Positions 27,978 to 38,855 of a DNA stretch of 64,000 bases are shown piece after piece. The stretch covers positions 124,001 through 188,000 of the forward strand of contig JADGRQ010000002.1 of NCBI GenBank assembly GCA_017880775.1, given 5' to 3'. Each line of letters opens with the position of its first letter. The stretch's first letter is position 1. Made by a program: the position numbers and the translations under genes. This DNA is from Burkholderiales bacterium. GTDB taxonomy: Bacteria > Pseudomonadota > Gammaproteobacteria > Burkholderiales > SG8-39. The notes under the pieces were generated by a model, which saw only the letters and a program-made list of their open reading frames with translations, was not told the origin of the DNA and did no database searches.

Positions 27978-28636
27978 AACCGCTTGGTGAGCGTCATCCG
28001 CTCGCCGTTGCGCAGCATCTCCACCCGGTTCAGAAAACTCATGCCGAGCAACGCGACGTTGAGGCCCTGACCCTCAAGCACCACTGCGTCGACGTTGTGC
28101 AGCTCGACCCCGCCGATGCGCACGGTGTCGAGTTTGACCTGGTACGCGAGGGTTGCGCCGTTGGCGGTCATCGCGGTGCCGCGGGGCGCCTTCGAGGTAT
28201 CAATGCCCAGCCGGCGCGCTTCCGCGAAGGGCAGCGAAATCATTGTCGCGCCGGTGTCCACCAGGAAGCGGATCGGGGCACCGTTCACCTGGGCTTCGGT
28301 GATGAAATGCCCGCGCGCGTCCGCGGCGAGCGTGACGGAGCCAGCGCCGCCCGACACGGAAGCTTCCCCGCGCAGGTGCTGGCCCAGGGCCAGCGCCCGC
28401 CGCTTGCCGTCGAACTCGAGCGTCGCGCCCTGCTTGGTGACGGCAATGACCGTGACGCCGTTCAGACTCTGCCCGACGCGCACCGTGCGCGGCGCAGCAC
28501 CATCGATGACCAGCACCGCCGCCTTGTCGCCAATCACGCCGACGACGCTGACTTCCGCGGCGACCGCCAAACCGGCAAGCAAAATCGCGACAGCGGCTGC
28601 CATCGCTGCCGCAACGCCGCTAGAATGACGTTTCAT
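27974..28636 (-). CDS. Retropepsin-like aspartic protease, TIGR02281 type
   Basis: Clan AA single-domain aspartic protease, 220 aa from ATG 28636; upstream ATGs at 28651 and 28669 are possible. A signal or anchor helix (about residues 6-25) places it in the periplasm. The catalytic motif is FLVDTGATMISLP and the later hydrophobic Gly motif is LLGMSFL. The N-terminal half (VRVGQSLNGVTVIAV) resembles a small beta domain. Such proteins act as dimers; the substrate is unknown. The start codon interlocks with the divergent amidotransferase gene. Confidence 0.88.
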   Translation of the reverse strand: MKRHSSGVAAAMAAAVAILLAGLAVAAEVSVVGVIGDKAAVLVIDGAAPRTVRVGQSLNGVTVIAVTKQGATLEFDGKRRALALGQHLRGEASVSGGAGSVTLAADARGHFITEAQVNGAPIRFLVDTGATMISLPFAEARRLGIDTSKAPRGTAMTANGATLAYQVKLDTVRIGGVELHNVDAVVLEGQGLNVALLGMSFLNRVEMLRNGERMTLTKRF

Positions 28637-29348
28637 GAAACCAATAGCCATTTTCAGATGCTCGCGCACCGAAGGACCCGGTTATTTTGCCACGGTCCTG
28701 GAACGGCGCTCGATCGCCTGGAAGCAGTTCGCGCTCGACGAGGGCCAGCAGGTGCCGAAGGATGCGCGCGCCTTCTCGGGCATGGCATTCATGGGCGGCC
28801 CGATGAGCGTCAACGACGACCTGCCGTGGATCGCGCCGCTGCTCGAACTGGTTCGCGACGGGTTGCGCAACGACGTGCCTACAGTGGGGCACTGCCTGGG
28901 CGGGCAACTGATGTCCAAGGCTTTCGGCGGCGTGGTTGCTGCGGCCCCGGTGAAGGAGATCGGCTGGGGTGCGGTGCGCGTCGCCGAAAACGCGGTGGCG
29001 CGCGAATGGTTCGGCGACATGCAGACTTTCCTGTCCTTCCACTGGCACGGGGAAACCTTCACCATCCCGCCGGGTGCGACGCGGCTCGCCTCGAGCAGCC
29101 ACTGTGAGAACCAGGCGTTCGCGATAGGCAAGCACCTGGGCATGCAGATGCACGTCGAGATGACCGAGGAATTGATCCGCACCTGGTGCCGCGGCGGCGC
29201 CGAAGAGATCGCCGCTTCGAAAGCCAGCCCGGGCGTTCAATCGCCGGACAGAATCCAGGCGGAACTCGAATCCCGGGTCGCCGACCTGCACGCGGTCGCC
29301 GACCGGATCTACGACAGATGGCTCGAAGGACTCAGTCGCGGAAGTTGA
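28635..29348 (+). CDS. Class I glutamine amidotransferase-like protein
   Basis: GATase1 domain protein, 237 aa. [18 protein letters not shown] holds the nucleophile Cys87; His and Glu in [10 protein letters not shown] complete the triad. [11 protein letters not shown] is typical of the stand-alone GMP-synthase-like amidotransferases (GuaA domain family), whose targets include gamma-glutamyl compounds. TAGAAT at 28621-28626 is a possible -10 eight bases before the ATG, with no Shine-Dalgarno. The 3' end overlaps yajQ by 17 bases tail to tail. Confidence 0.88.
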   Translation: MKPIAIFRCSRTEGPGYFATVLERRSIAWKQFALDEGQQVPKDARAFSGMAFMGGPMSVNDDLPWIAPLLELVRDGLRNDVPTVGHCLGGQLMSKAFGGVVAAAPVKEIGWGAVRVAENAVAREWFGDMQTFLSFHWHGETFTIPPGATRLASSSHCENQAFAIGKHLGMQMHVEMTEELIRTWCRGGAEEIAASKASPGVQSPDRIQAELESRVADLHAVADRIYDRWLEGLSRGS

Positions 29349-29817
29349 TGAACTGCAGCGGGATGTCGGCGACCGAAGACCGCACCAGCTGAATCACCGC
29401 CTGAAGATCGTCTTTCTTGGCGCCCTGCACGCGCACTGCGTCGCCCTGGATCGAAGCCTGCACTTTGAGTTTCGCATCCTTGATCAGCTTCTGGATCCTC
29501 CTGGCGTTGTCGGTGGCGATGCCGACCCTGACGGTGACCAGGCGCTTCACCTTGTCGCCCGAGATCTTCTCTACGGCGCCCTCTTCGAGAGACCGCACGT
29601 CGATGTTGCGCTTGGCCATGCGGCCGCGCAGCACATCGGTCACCTGCCCGAGTTTGAATTCGTCGTCGGCGAAGACCGTGAGCGCGAATTCCGCCTGCTC
29701 GATGCGCGCGTCCGATCCCTTGAAGTCGAAACGGTTGGAGACTTCCTTGTTGGCCTGCTCGAGCGCGTTCTTCACTTCCTGCTTGTCGACCTGCGAAACG
29801 ATATCGAAAGACGGCAT
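29332..29817 (-). CDS. yajQ: YajQ family nucleotide-binding protein
   Basis: Cytoplasmic 161-aa protein with two ferredoxin-like domains. [20 protein letters not shown] and RFDFKGSD are signature segments. Some members bind cyclic di-GMP and act with transcription factors in virulence control; that role is inferred from the family only. It starts 17 bases after the unknown exported protein gene and is probably the last gene of the argD operon. Confidence 0.95.
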   Translation of the reverse strand: MPSFDIVSQVDKQEVKNALEQANKEVSNRFDFKGSDARIEQAEFALTVFADDEFKLGQVTDVLRGRMAKRNIDVRSLEEGAVEKISGDKVKRLVTVRVGIATDNARRIQKLIKDAKLKVQASIQGDAVRVQGAKKDDLQAVIQLVRSSVADIPLQFINFRD

Positions 29818-29834
29818 GTTTTGTGATCCTGCTT

Positions 29835-30529
29835 CTATGGGTTGAGGCGCTGGACCTGCTCGAGCCAGCGCCGGGTGTTGAGCTCCAGCCACTCGATGTC
29901 GGCCGGGTCTTCGAGGGAGATGGTGATCGACAGGTTGACCGGCCGGCCGCGCACCATCGCCAGGCTGGTCGAAACCAGGACGAGCACCGGCGGCTTAACA
30001 TCCCAGTCGTTCCAGGCGCGCTTTGGATTCGCCAGGCGGGTGCCCTGGATGTAGCTCGCCACGGAGGCATCCCGGCGCAGGAACTCGAGCAGCATCGGCT
30101 TGCCCTCCGGTGCGGCCCCCAACAGCTTGTGCAAGTCGCTACCCGCAGGCGGGGCTTCGCCCAGGCCGCGCAGCGCATCCGAGACGAACTTCTGGAAATC
30201 CTCCTGTGTCGCGCGCAGGCGCTCGAATTCGCGCGCGGTGCCCGCGACCGCGTAACGCTTGAACTCCGGCGGCTCGCCGTTCATGAAGCGGCGCAGGTCC
30301 GCATCAGTGATGGCGAAAGACAGTACCCGGACGCTCGGGCCGGCGAGGGACTCGGCAAGCTCGTTCAACCGCGGCGATCCGAGGCCGAGCGTGTCGGCAA
30401 AGCCCGCCGGAGTGTCGAGCACCAGCCGGTCGGCGCCCAGCTGCACGACGAAAGGTACCGCGCCGGCGATGCACGTCCACGCGAGCGCGCAGGCGCCGAG
30501 GCATGTGCGAAGCGAAACGGGCGCGCGCA

Positions 30530-30530
<1 letters not shown>
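29835..30530 (-). CDS. Hypothetical exported protein
   Basis: 231 aa, family not recognised. The N-terminus ([20 protein letters not shown]) looks like a Sec signal peptide with cleavage near Ala-Gly-Ala. The mature part is mixed alpha/beta, with [20 protein letters not shown] near the end and a Trp-rich tail ([14 protein letters not shown]). No catalytic motif is apparent. ATG 30530 overlaps the argG stop by one base of an ATGA, so it is co-transcribed with arginine genes. Confidence 0.75.
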
Positions 30531-31761
<1,231 letters not shown>

Positions 31762-31765
<4 letters not shown>

Positions 31766-32685
31766 TCGCGCGACTCCTTGATCTTGCCGAGCACCAGGAA
31801 CTCCATCAGCGCCTTCTGCGTGTGCAGCCGGTTCTCGGCTTCGTCCCAGACCACGCTGTGCGGCCCGTCGATCACCTCGGCGGCGACTTCCTCGCCGCGG
31901 TGCGCGGGCAGGCAGTGCATGAACAGCGCCCCCTTGTTCGCCACGCGCATCATCTCGGCGTCCACCTGCCAGTCCTCGAAGTCCCTCTTGCGCTCGTCGT
32001 TCTCGGCCTCGAAACCCATGCTGGTCCAGACATCGGTGGTGACCAGGTCGGCGCCCCTTGCCGCGCCCATCGGATCGCGGAACTCCTCGTAATGGTCGGT
32101 GCCGTACAGGCCTGCGCGCTCCGGTTCCACCTCGTAGCCCGGCGGTGTGGAGACGTGCACGTTGAAATCCAGCAGCTCCGCCGCCTGCAGCCAGGTGTTG
32201 CAAACGTTGTTCGAGTCGCCGATCCACGCCACCGTCTTGCCCCTGATGTCGCCGCGCTGCTCGATGAAGGTGTAGATGTCGGCGAGGATCTGGCAGGGGT
32301 GGTACTCGTTGGTGAGCCCGTTGATCACCGGCACGCGCGAGACGCCGGCAAAACGCTCGAGGATCTCCTGCTCGAAGGTGCGGATCATGACGATGTCCGA
32401 CATCCTCGAAATCACCTGCGCCGCGTCCTCCACCGGCTCGCCGCGCCCGAGCTGCGAATCACGGGTGCTGAGGAACACCGCGTTGCCGCCGAGCTGCTGC
32501 ATGCCGGCCTCGAACGAAAGCCGGGTACGCGTTGACTGCTTCTCGAAAATCATCACCAGCGTGCGGTCGGTGAGCGGCCAGTAGCGCTCGTAGCGCTTGA
32601 ACCGGTCCTTGATCCAGCGCGTGCGCGCGAATACGTGCATCAACTCCTCGAGCGAGAGGTCCTTGAACTGCAGGAAATGGCGCAC
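31762..32685 (-). CDS. argF: Ornithine carbamoyltransferase
   Basis: Makes citrulline from ornithine and carbamoyl phosphate. 307 aa from GTG 32685. [13 protein letters not shown] is the carbamoyl-phosphate loop, [13 protein letters not shown] the second substrate motif, and [11 protein letters not shown] the ornithine and catalytic Cys loop. The gene starts 16 bases after argD and overlaps argG. No Shine-Dalgarno is obvious, so coupling to argD translation is likely. Confidence 0.97.
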
Positions 32686-32701
32686 CCCCACGGCGCCACG
32701 C

Positions 32702-33907
32702 TCAGGCCCGCGCCATTTTCGCCGGCGTCTGCTCGGCGCCGGCAAGGAATTCCCTCACCAGCGAGGCGAGGATGGACACCACCTGCCTGCCTTCGGCCTC
32801 GGTCATCACCAGCGCCGGCAGCAGGCGGATCACGCTCTCGGCGGTGACGTTGAACACCAGTCCGCGCGCGAGCCCCATTCTGACCAGTTCCGTGCACGGG
32901 CGGTCGAGTTCGACGCCGATCATCAGGCCCATCCCGCGGATCTCCTTCACGCCCGCAACGCCGGCCAGCTCCGCCACGAGGCCGTCGCGGATCACATGGC
33001 CGACCTTCGCGGCGTTGGCAAGCAGGCCCTGCTCGTGCATCGCGTCGAGGGTCGTCACCACGCCGGTCATCGCGAGCGGATTGCCCCCGAACGTCGAGCC
33101 GTGGTTGCCGGGCTTGAACACGCCTTTGGCGCGCCGGCCCACCACGCACGCGCCCACCGGCACCCCGCCGGCGAGTCCCTTGGCAAGCGGCACCACGTCG
33201 GGCGTGACGCCTGCGTGCTGGTAGACGAACCACTTTCCGCTGCGCCCCAGCCCGCACTGGATCTCGTCGGCGATGAAAAGCCATTCGTTCCGGTCGCAGA
33301 TCCCGGCCAGGCCGCGCAGGTATTCCAGGCGCGCGACGTTGATGCCGCCTTCGCCCTGGATCGGCTCGATCAGCACCGCCACCACGTTGCGGTTGTGCGC
33401 GGCGATGTTGCTGATTGCATCGAGGTCATTGAACGGCGCGCGCACGAATCCCGGCACCAGCGGCTCGAAACCGGCCTGCACCTTGCGGCTGCCGGTGGCC
33501 GACAGCGTGGCGAGCGTGCGGCCGTGGAAGGCCTTCTCGAACACGATGATCTCCGGGCGCTCGATGCCGCGCTTGTGTCCGTACATGCGCGCAACCTTGA
33601 TCGCCGCCTCGTTCGCCTCGCAGCCGGAGTTGCAGAAGAACACCTCGTCCAGCCCGGTGATCTCCGCGATTCGGTCGGCCGCAGCCTCCTGGGCGGGGTT
33701 CTCGAACAGGTTGGAAGTGTGGATGATGCGCGCAATCTGCTCGGAGAGCGCTTTCACCAGCTTCGGGTGGTTATGGCCGAGCGTGTTCACCGCGATGCCC
33801 GCCAGCGCATCGAGGTATTTCCTGCCCGCCGCGTCGTACAGCCACACCCCTTCGCCGCGCACGAAGGCGACCGGCTGCCGGGCGTACGTGTTCATCACGT
33901 GCGACAT
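32702..33907 (-). CDS. argD: Acetylornithine aminotransferase
   Basis: PLP enzyme that makes N-acetylornithine (and may act in lysine synthesis). 401 aa from ATG 33907; GGAG lies 7 nt upstream, and a second ATG at 33895 is possible. FFCNSGCEANEAAIKVAR, AFHGRT and EPIQGEGGI are family motifs. The PLP Lys is in VVPLAKGLAGG. A perfect palindrome with ten Ts ends just before its Shine-Dalgarno. First gene of argD-argF-argG-unknown-yajQ. Confidence 0.96.
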   Translation of the reverse strand: MSHVMNTYARQPVAFVRGEGVWLYDAAGRKYLDALAGIAVNTLGHNHPKLVKALSEQIARIIHTSNLFENPAQEAAADRIAEITGLDEVFFCNSGCEANEAAIKVARMYGHKRGIERPEIIVFEKAFHGRTLATLSATGSRKVQAGFEPLVPGFVRAPFNDLDAISNIAAHNRNVVAVLIEPIQGEGGINVARLEYLRGLAGICDRNEWLFIADEIQCGLGRSGKWFVYQHAGVTPDVVPLAKGLAGGVPVGACVVGRRAKGVFKPGNHGSTFGGNPLAMTGVVTTLDAMHEQGLLANAAKVGHVIRDGLVAELAGVAGVKEIRGMGLMIGVELDRPCTELVRMGLARGLVFNVTAESVIRLLPALVMTEAEGRQVVSILASLVREFLAGAEQTPAKMARA

Positions 33908-33918
33908 GTGCGTGCTCC

Positions 33919-33947
33919 AAAAAAAAAACGGCGGCCCGGGCCGCCGT
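33919..33947 (-). terminator. Terminator or attenuator hairpin before argD
   Basis: The 20-nt perfect palindrome ACGGCGGCCCGGGCCGCCGT lies at 33928-33947. On the minus strand it is followed by ten Ts (33928-33919), then GGAG and the argD ATG. It is a textbook intrinsic terminator, but it stands in the argD leader. It could stop rpsT-side minus transcripts, attenuate the arginine operon, or, if the start point is at its edge, form a protective 5' hairpin. Confidence 0.75.
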
Positions 33948-34010
33948 TCGATGAATCCTATCACAGCACTATGGGAGAATGGCAGACTGATTGACGGGGG
34001 AGGTTGATCC

Positions 34011-34250
34011 ATGCCTGAGCATGAGAACAAGACCAAGGTCACCATTCTGACCGGGTCCTACCGCATCAAGGGCTACATCGAACTGGTTCCCGGCGCGCGC
34101 GTGACGGACTACCTGGCCGATTCCAAGGAGTTCATTGCGCTGACCGATGCGGAAGTCTGGGAGCTGGCGATCGGCGGCCGGCAGATTCTCGCCGCGCCGT
34201 TCATGAACGTGAGCCTCGAGCACATCCAGGTCGTCACGCCGGGGCATTGA
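34011..34250 (+). CDS. Small conserved protein of unknown function (DUF6812-like)
   Basis: 79 aa with GGGGGAGG before the ATG, so clearly expressed. The pattern SYRIKGYIELVPGARVTDYL, then SKEFIALTDAEVW and FMNVSLEHIQVV, resembles a family of small beta-rich proteins I recall as DUF6812; no function is assigned. Predicted strands suggest a small barrel. It stands alone between divergent argD and rpsT. Confidence 0.8.
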   Translation: MPEHENKTKVTILTGSYRIKGYIELVPGARVTDYLADSKEFIALTDAEVWELAIGGRQILAAPFMNVSLEHIQVVTPGH

Positions 34251-34259
34251 TGAGCCTCT

Positions 34260-34265
34260 TATAAT
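34260..34265 (+). promoter_or_regulatory. TATAAT facing rpsT antisense and murJ
   Basis: A perfect TATAAT at 34260-34265, eight bases after the stop of the small gene and seven before an ATG at 34273. Transcription from here would run antisense through rpsT into murJ. The -35 region is inside the small gene and weak. Confidence 0.4.
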
Positions 34266-34328
34266 CGCCGCCATGTCCGATGCGCCGGCCGTCGAGGTGC
34301 GCACGAGGCGACGCCGGTGCGGCTGCGC

Positions 34329-34592
34329 TCAGCCCAGCGATTTGAGCGCGTGCGCGAGATGGCGCTTGGCGCGCGCGGCGGTGTTCCTGTGGATCACGCC
34401 TTTCGCAGCCGAGCGGTCCACCGTGCCCATGGTGCGCGAAACGACGGCGGCGGCAGCGGCCTTGTCGCCGGCGGATACGGCTTTCTTCACGTGCTTGATC
34501 GCGGTGCGCATCGCGGAGAGCTGGCTCGCGTTGCGCTTGCGGCGCACCTCGTTCTGGCGGGCGCGCTTGCGGGCAGATTTGATGTTGGCCAT
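34329..34592 (-). CDS. rpsT: 30S ribosomal protein S20
   Basis: 87-aa basic helical ribosomal protein that binds 16S rRNA near the 5' domain. It starts MANIKSARKRARQNEVRRKR and ends HALKSLG, both typical. The minus strand has TAGAAT (34628-34623) about 30 bases before the ATG as a likely -10. No T-tract terminator follows directly. The murJ neighbour divergent to rpsT is the standard proteobacterial arrangement. Confidence 0.97.
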   Translation of the reverse strand: MANIKSARKRARQNEVRRKRNASQLSAMRTAIKHVKKAVSAGDKAAAAAVVSRTMGTVDRSAAKGVIHRNTAARAKRHLAHALKSLG

Positions 34593-34670
34593 GGGTGAAT
34601 CCGGGGTTCGTAAAAAGGGGCGCATTCTAGTCGCTAAGCGTCCGGCGGGCAAGGCATTTCTCGGCCCGCC

Positions 34671-36206
34671 ATGAACCTGCTGCGCGCGCTCGCGACGGTG
34701 AGCAGCCTGACGTTCGTGTCGAGAATCTTCGGCTTCGTGCGCGATGCGCTGATCGCGCGCGCATTCGGCGCCGGGCTCGCCACCGACGCCTTTTTCGTCG
34801 CCTTCAGAATCCCGAACCTGCTGCGCCGGATGTTCGCCGAGGGCGCGTTCTCGCAGGCCTTCGTGCCGATCCTCGCGGAGTACCGCAACCGCGAGGGCGA
34901 CGACAAGACCAAGGCGCTGGTCGATTGCGTGGCCAGCGCGCTCGCGCTCGCACTGGTCTTCACGGCGCTGCTGGGCATCGCGGCGGCGCCGTTCATCATC
35001 TACGTCTCCGCGCCGGGATTTTCCGCGGACGCGGACAAGTTCGCGCTCACGGTGGCGATGCTGAGGATCACGTTTCCGTACGTGCTGTTCATCTCGCTGG
35101 TGGCGCTCTCCGCGGGTATCCTCAACAGCTGGAGCAGGTTCGCGGTGCCGGCATTCACGCCGGTGCTGCTCAATGTCTCGTTCATCGTCGCGGCGGCGTT
35201 CGCCGCGCCGTACTTCGATCCGCCGGTGATGGCGCTCGCGTGGGCGGTGTTCGCGGGCGGTGCACTGCAGCTCGCGTTTCAGCTGCCGTTCCTGGCGCGG
35301 ATCGGCATGCTGCCGCGCTGGCGGCTCGATCTGCGCCATCCGGGCGTGACGCGCGTGCTGAAGCTGATGGCGCCCGCGCTGTTCGGCGTGTCGATCGGCC
35401 AGATTTCCCTTTTGATCAACACTATCTTCGCGTCATTCCTCGTCTCGGGGAGCGTGTCGTGGCTGTACTACGCCGACCGGCTGATGGAGTTTCCCGCGGG
35501 GCTGCTCGGCGTGGCGCTCGGCACCATCCTGCTGCCAAGCTTGTCCAGATATCACGCCGACGCAAACGTGGCGGAGTACTCCAGGCTGCTCGACTGGGGT
35601 CTGCGCCTGACGCTGCTGGTGGCGCTGCCGGCTGCGGCGGCGCTGGCGCTGCTCGCGCTGCCGCTCATCACCACGCTGTTCCAGTACGGACGCTTCACGG
35701 CTGAGGACGCGCGCATGACGCAGTACGCGCTGGTTGCGTACAGCATCGGCCTCACGGGGCTGATCCTGGTGAAAATCCTCGCGCCGGGATTCTATGCGCG
35801 GCAGAACGTCGTGACTCCGGTGAAGATCGGCCTGGTCACGCTGGTTGCGACACAGCTGATGAACCTCGCCTTCATCGGCCCGCTGGGCCATGCAGGTCTC
35901 GCACTTGCGATATCGCTGGGCGCCTGCCTGAACGCGGGGCTGCTGTTTCGCTACCTTCGCAGCCGGGGTATTTACACGCCCGAGCCGGGCTGGGGCGCGT
36001 TCGTACTCAAAGTCGGCTTCGCAGTGGTTCTAATGGCGGCGGGGCTCTGGCTGGCGGCGGAGCCCGGGCCATGGTGGGCCGCTGCCGCATGGCGATGGCG
36101 CGTGGCGGCGATCGCGGGGCTGGTGGGGCTCGGTCTGGTGGTATACGGCGGGGTGCTGCTTGCGCTAGGCTTTCGCCTGAAGGATTTCTCCCGACGTGGC
36201 GCGTAG
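34671..36206 (+). CDS. murJ: Lipid II flippase MurJ
   Basis: MOP-superfamily flippase that moves lipid II across the inner membrane. 511 aa, about 14 membrane helices. It begins [40 protein letters not shown] is the diagnostic segment, and [20 protein letters not shown] is the second conserved motif. No Shine-Dalgarno is obvious. It lies 78 bases from divergent rpsT and 9 bases before the SirB1-family gene. Confidence 0.96.
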   Translation: MNLLRALATVSSLTFVSRIFGFVRDALIARAFGAGLATDAFFVAFRIPNLLRRMFAEGAFSQAFVPILAEYRNREGDDKTKALVDCVASALALALVFTALLGIAAAPFIIYVSAPGFSADADKFALTVAMLRITFPYVLFISLVALSAGILNSWSRFAVPAFTPVLLNVSFIVAAAFAAPYFDPPVMALAWAVFAGGALQLAFQLPFLARIGMLPRWRLDLRHPGVTRVLKLMAPALFGVSIGQISLLINTIFASFLVSGSVSWLYYADRLMEFPAGLLGVALGTILLPSLSRYHADANVAEYSRLLDWGLRLTLLVALPAAAALALLALPLITTLFQYGRFTAEDARMTQYALVAYSIGLTGLILVKILAPGFYARQNVVTPVKIGLVTLVATQLMNLAFIGPLGHAGLALAISLGACLNAGLLFRYLRSRGIYTPEPGWGAFVLKVGFAVVLMAAGLWLAAEPGPWWAAAAWRWRVAAIAGLVGLGLVVYGGVLLALGFRLKDFSRRGA

Positions 36207-36215
36207 GGCAGGCGC

Positions 36216-37079
36216 ATGATGATGCAACGCTTCGACGAACTGATGCAGTGCGATGACGCGCGCATCGACCTTGCCGAGGCCTGCCTGTTGATCGCCGAGG
36301 ATGCCTACCCCGGATTGCGCGTCGAGCACTATTTGGGCGAGATCGAGCGCATGGCGATCCGCCTGCGCTCGCGGCTGCCGCAAGCGAATGGCGCCGAGGA
36401 GCGCATCATCGCCCTCAACCAGTTCCTGTTCGACGATCTCGGCTTCCGCGGCAACGCCAAGGACTTTTACGACGCGCGCAACAGCTACCTGAACGAGGTG
36501 ATCGAACGGCGCGTCGGCATCCCGATCACGCTGTCGATCCTGTACATGGAGGTCGGCAGGCGCATCGGCCTGCCGCTCGACGGGGTGTCCTTCCCGGGGC
36601 ACTTCCTGGTGAAGCTCAAGCTGCGCGGCGGCGTGCTGGTGCTCGACCCGTTTTCCGGCGGCGAGCCGCTTGCCGAGGACGACCTGCGCGAGCGGCTGCG
36701 CAGGGTGGTGAACGCGAGCGGACAGCGCGGCGCAGTACTGGGCGGGATGTCGGTCGAACAGCTTCCGCTCGACCAGCTGCTCGAGCCGGCGACGCGCAAG
36801 CAGATCCTTACCCGGGTGCTGCGCAACCTGAAGGGCATCTACCGCAGGGACGACAAGCCCGAGCGCCTGCTGCAGGTGCTGAACCGCATCCTGACCGTGT
36901 CGCCCGAGGCGCACCACGAACTGCGCGACCGCGGGCTGGTGTATCAGCGCCTCGAGTGCTTTCGCGCGGCGCTCAAGGACTTGAACGACTATCTCGAGGC
37001 CGAGCCCGAGGCCTCCGACAGCGACGAGATCCGCGCCAAGGCGGTCGAGCTCTCGCTGCAGTGCGCGCGGCTGAACTAG
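36216..37079 (+). CDS. SirB1/YchA family protein
   Basis: UPF0162-type protein, 287 aa, with a transglutaminase-like N-terminal domain (YLNEVIERRVGIPITLSILY, then PGHFLVKL and DPFSGG) and a C-terminal TPR-like region (EAHHELRDRGLVYQRL). The biochemical role is not established. It starts 9 bases after murJ and is probably co-transcribed with it. In other bacteria it lies near prfA-prmC; that context is absent here. Confidence 0.88.
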   Translation: MMMQRFDELMQCDDARIDLAEACLLIAEDAYPGLRVEHYLGEIERMAIRLRSRLPQANGAEERIIALNQFLFDDLGFRGNAKDFYDARNSYLNEVIERRVGIPITLSILYMEVGRRIGLPLDGVSFPGHFLVKLKLRGGVLVLDPFSGGEPLAEDDLRERLRRVVNASGQRGAVLGGMSVEQLPLDQLLEPATRKQILTRVLRNLKGIYRRDDKPERLLQVLNRILTVSPEAHHELRDRGLVYQRLECFRAALKDLNDYLEAEPEASDSDEIRAKAVELSLQCARLN

Positions 37080-37112
37080 CGCCACGCTCGACCGGCGCGC
37101 CTCCCTGCCCCG

Positions 37113-38855
37113 TCACATCGAGATCGATCCTTCCCTGAAATCGGTCCGGTCGAGCCAGGCATTCACGAGGACCGGTTTGCCCGCATGCGCCGCCGCGCGC
37201 GCGCGCGCGAGGGCCTGCGGCATCTCGGCGGCATTCCTGAGAAGGATCCCCTGCGCGCCGAAGCCGGCGGCAACTTCATGGTAAGCGGTGCGTGCGAGCA
37301 CGGTGGCGACGTCGTCGCCGAGCATCTTCACCTGCTCGCGGGCGATCTGCGTCCAGCCCGCGTCATTGCCCACCACCGCGATCACCGGCAGCCCGTGCCG
37401 CACGAAAGTGTCGAACTCGGTCAATCCGAAGCCGCAAGCGCCGTCGCCGTAAACGATCCACACTTCGGACTCCGGGCGGCAGAGTTTCGCGCCCAGCGCG
37501 AAGCCCGCACCGACGCCGAGTGTGCCGAACACGCCGGGGTCGAGCCAGGACAGCGGCGAGCGCGGATGCAGGGTATATGCGGCGGTAGCGACGAAATCGC
37601 CGCCGTCGGCGACCATTACCGCGGTTGCGCCGGCAGCCTCGTCGATTGCCCGGCACAGAGCGATCGGATTTACATACTCGCCCGGCGCGCCGGCCTGTCG
37701 GTCGATCTCGAGTTCGCGCTCCTGGTCGCGCTTGCGCAGCGCGTCGATCCAGCCCTGGCGCCGCGCACTCGGTTCGCCGGGCCGTTCGCCCAACGCTTCG
37801 GCCAGATGGCACAGGAACAGCCCTGCGTCACCGATTGCGGCAATGCCGGGCCGGCGGTTCAGGCGCGCTTCCCTGCGGCTGCGGTTGGCGGCGATGAGCG
37901 TGCTCGAGCGCCGGATGTGGCGGCCATAGTCGAGCCGGAAATCGCACGGCACTCCGGCGAGCACCACGCAATCTGACTCGCGCAGCGCCTGCCTGCGCTG
38001 GTGGCGCATCTGCAGCGGCGAATCGCGTCCAAGCAGGCCGCGCGCCATGCCCGAGAGATAGGCCGGAATGCCGAGCTGCGCCACCGACTGCGCGATACGC
38101 GGCGCCTCGGCGGCGAGTGCGAGCGCCTGACTGCCGATGACCAGCAATGGCCGTTCGGCCTTCGCCAGCGCAGCCGCGGCAGCCCGCACGCTCGCGCCGG
38201 GCGGCGCTGGTGCTGGCACGGCGCGCGCCCTCGCGGGTGCAGCTTCCGCGCTCCCGGCGAACATTTTTTCGACGTGCCGGTTCAAGTAGACGCGCAGCAG
38301 CCGCTCCGGAATCGAGCCGCCCTTGCCTGCGGCCAGGGCATACCACTCGCGGATCGTCGCCTCCTCGTAGAGCAGGTCCACCGGGCATTCGACGAACACC
38401 GGCCCGGGCACGCCCTCGCGCGCCACGGCGAATGCTTCCTCGACCGCGGGCGCCAGGTCTTGCACCCGGCGCACCGTCCGTACCAGCTTCACGTGCGGGG
38501 TGACGAGCGATCGCTGGTCGATGTCCTGAAGCGCGCCGCGGCCCTGCAGAGCCGTCGGTGCCGCGCCGCCGAGCACCACCACCGGCGATTGCGCAAGCTG
38601 CGCGTTCTTGAGGGCGGTGATGATGTTGGTCACGCCGGGTCCTGCTGTCACCACCGCCACGCCGGGCACGCCGGTGATGCGCGCGACAGCGTCAGCGGCG
38701 AACACTGCGGTGGCTTCGTCGCGTACGTCCACGATGCGCAGGCCGCGCGCCTTGGCCGCCGCGAGGATCGGCGAAATGTGCCCGCCGCAGAGCGTGAACA
38801 CGAAACGCACGCCGTGCACCTGGAGCGTCGCCGCAATCCGGTCACCTCCGTGCAT
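37113..38855 (-). CDS. ThDP-dependent acetolactate-synthase/2-hydroxyacyl-CoA-lyase-like enzyme
   Basis: 580 aa with PYR, central and PP domains of the AHAS/oxalyl-CoA decarboxylase group. [16 protein letters not shown] has the cofactor-activating Glu, TAGPGVTNI follows, and [20 protein letters not shown] to NDAGW is the ThDP/Mg motif. It lacks an obvious partner small subunit, and its sequence suggests the ILVBL/HACL branch rather than true IlvB. ATG 38855 has GGAGG upstream and overlaps the acyl-CoA ligase gene by 14 bases. A product of 2-hydroxyacyl-CoA cleavage is a fair guess. Confidence 0.85.
   Translation of the reverse strand: MHGGDRIAATLQVHGVRFVFTLCGGHISPILAAAKARGLRIVDVRDEATAVFAADAVARITGVPGVAVVTAGPGVTNIITALKNAQLAQSPVVVLGGAAPTALQGRGALQDIDQRSLVTPHVKLVRTVRRVQDLAPAVEEAFAVAREGVPGPVFVECPVDLLYEEATIREWYALAAGKGGSIPERLLRVYLNRHVEKMFAGSAEAAPARARAVPAPAPPGASVRAAAAALAKAERPLLVIGSQALALAAEAPRIAQSVAQLGIPAYLSGMARGLLGRDSPLQMRHQRRQALRESDCVVLAGVPCDFRLDYGRHIRRSSTLIAANRSRREARLNRRPGIAAIGDAGLFLCHLAEALGERPGEPSARRQGWIDALRKRDQERELEIDRQAGAPGEYVNPIALCRAIDEAAGATAVMVADGGDFVATAAYTLHPRSPLSWLDPGVFGTLGVGAGFALGAKLCRPESEVWIVYGDGACGFGLTEFDTFVRHGLPVIAVVGNDAGWTQIAREQVKMLGDDVATVLARTAYHEVAAGFGAQGILLRNAAEMPQALARARAAAHAGKPVLVNAWLDRTDFREGSISM

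Noticed and set aside
34273-34674. 133-codon plus-strand frame after TATAAT 34260
   Set aside because: Mostly antisense to rpsT; only the promoter-like box is kept as an observation.
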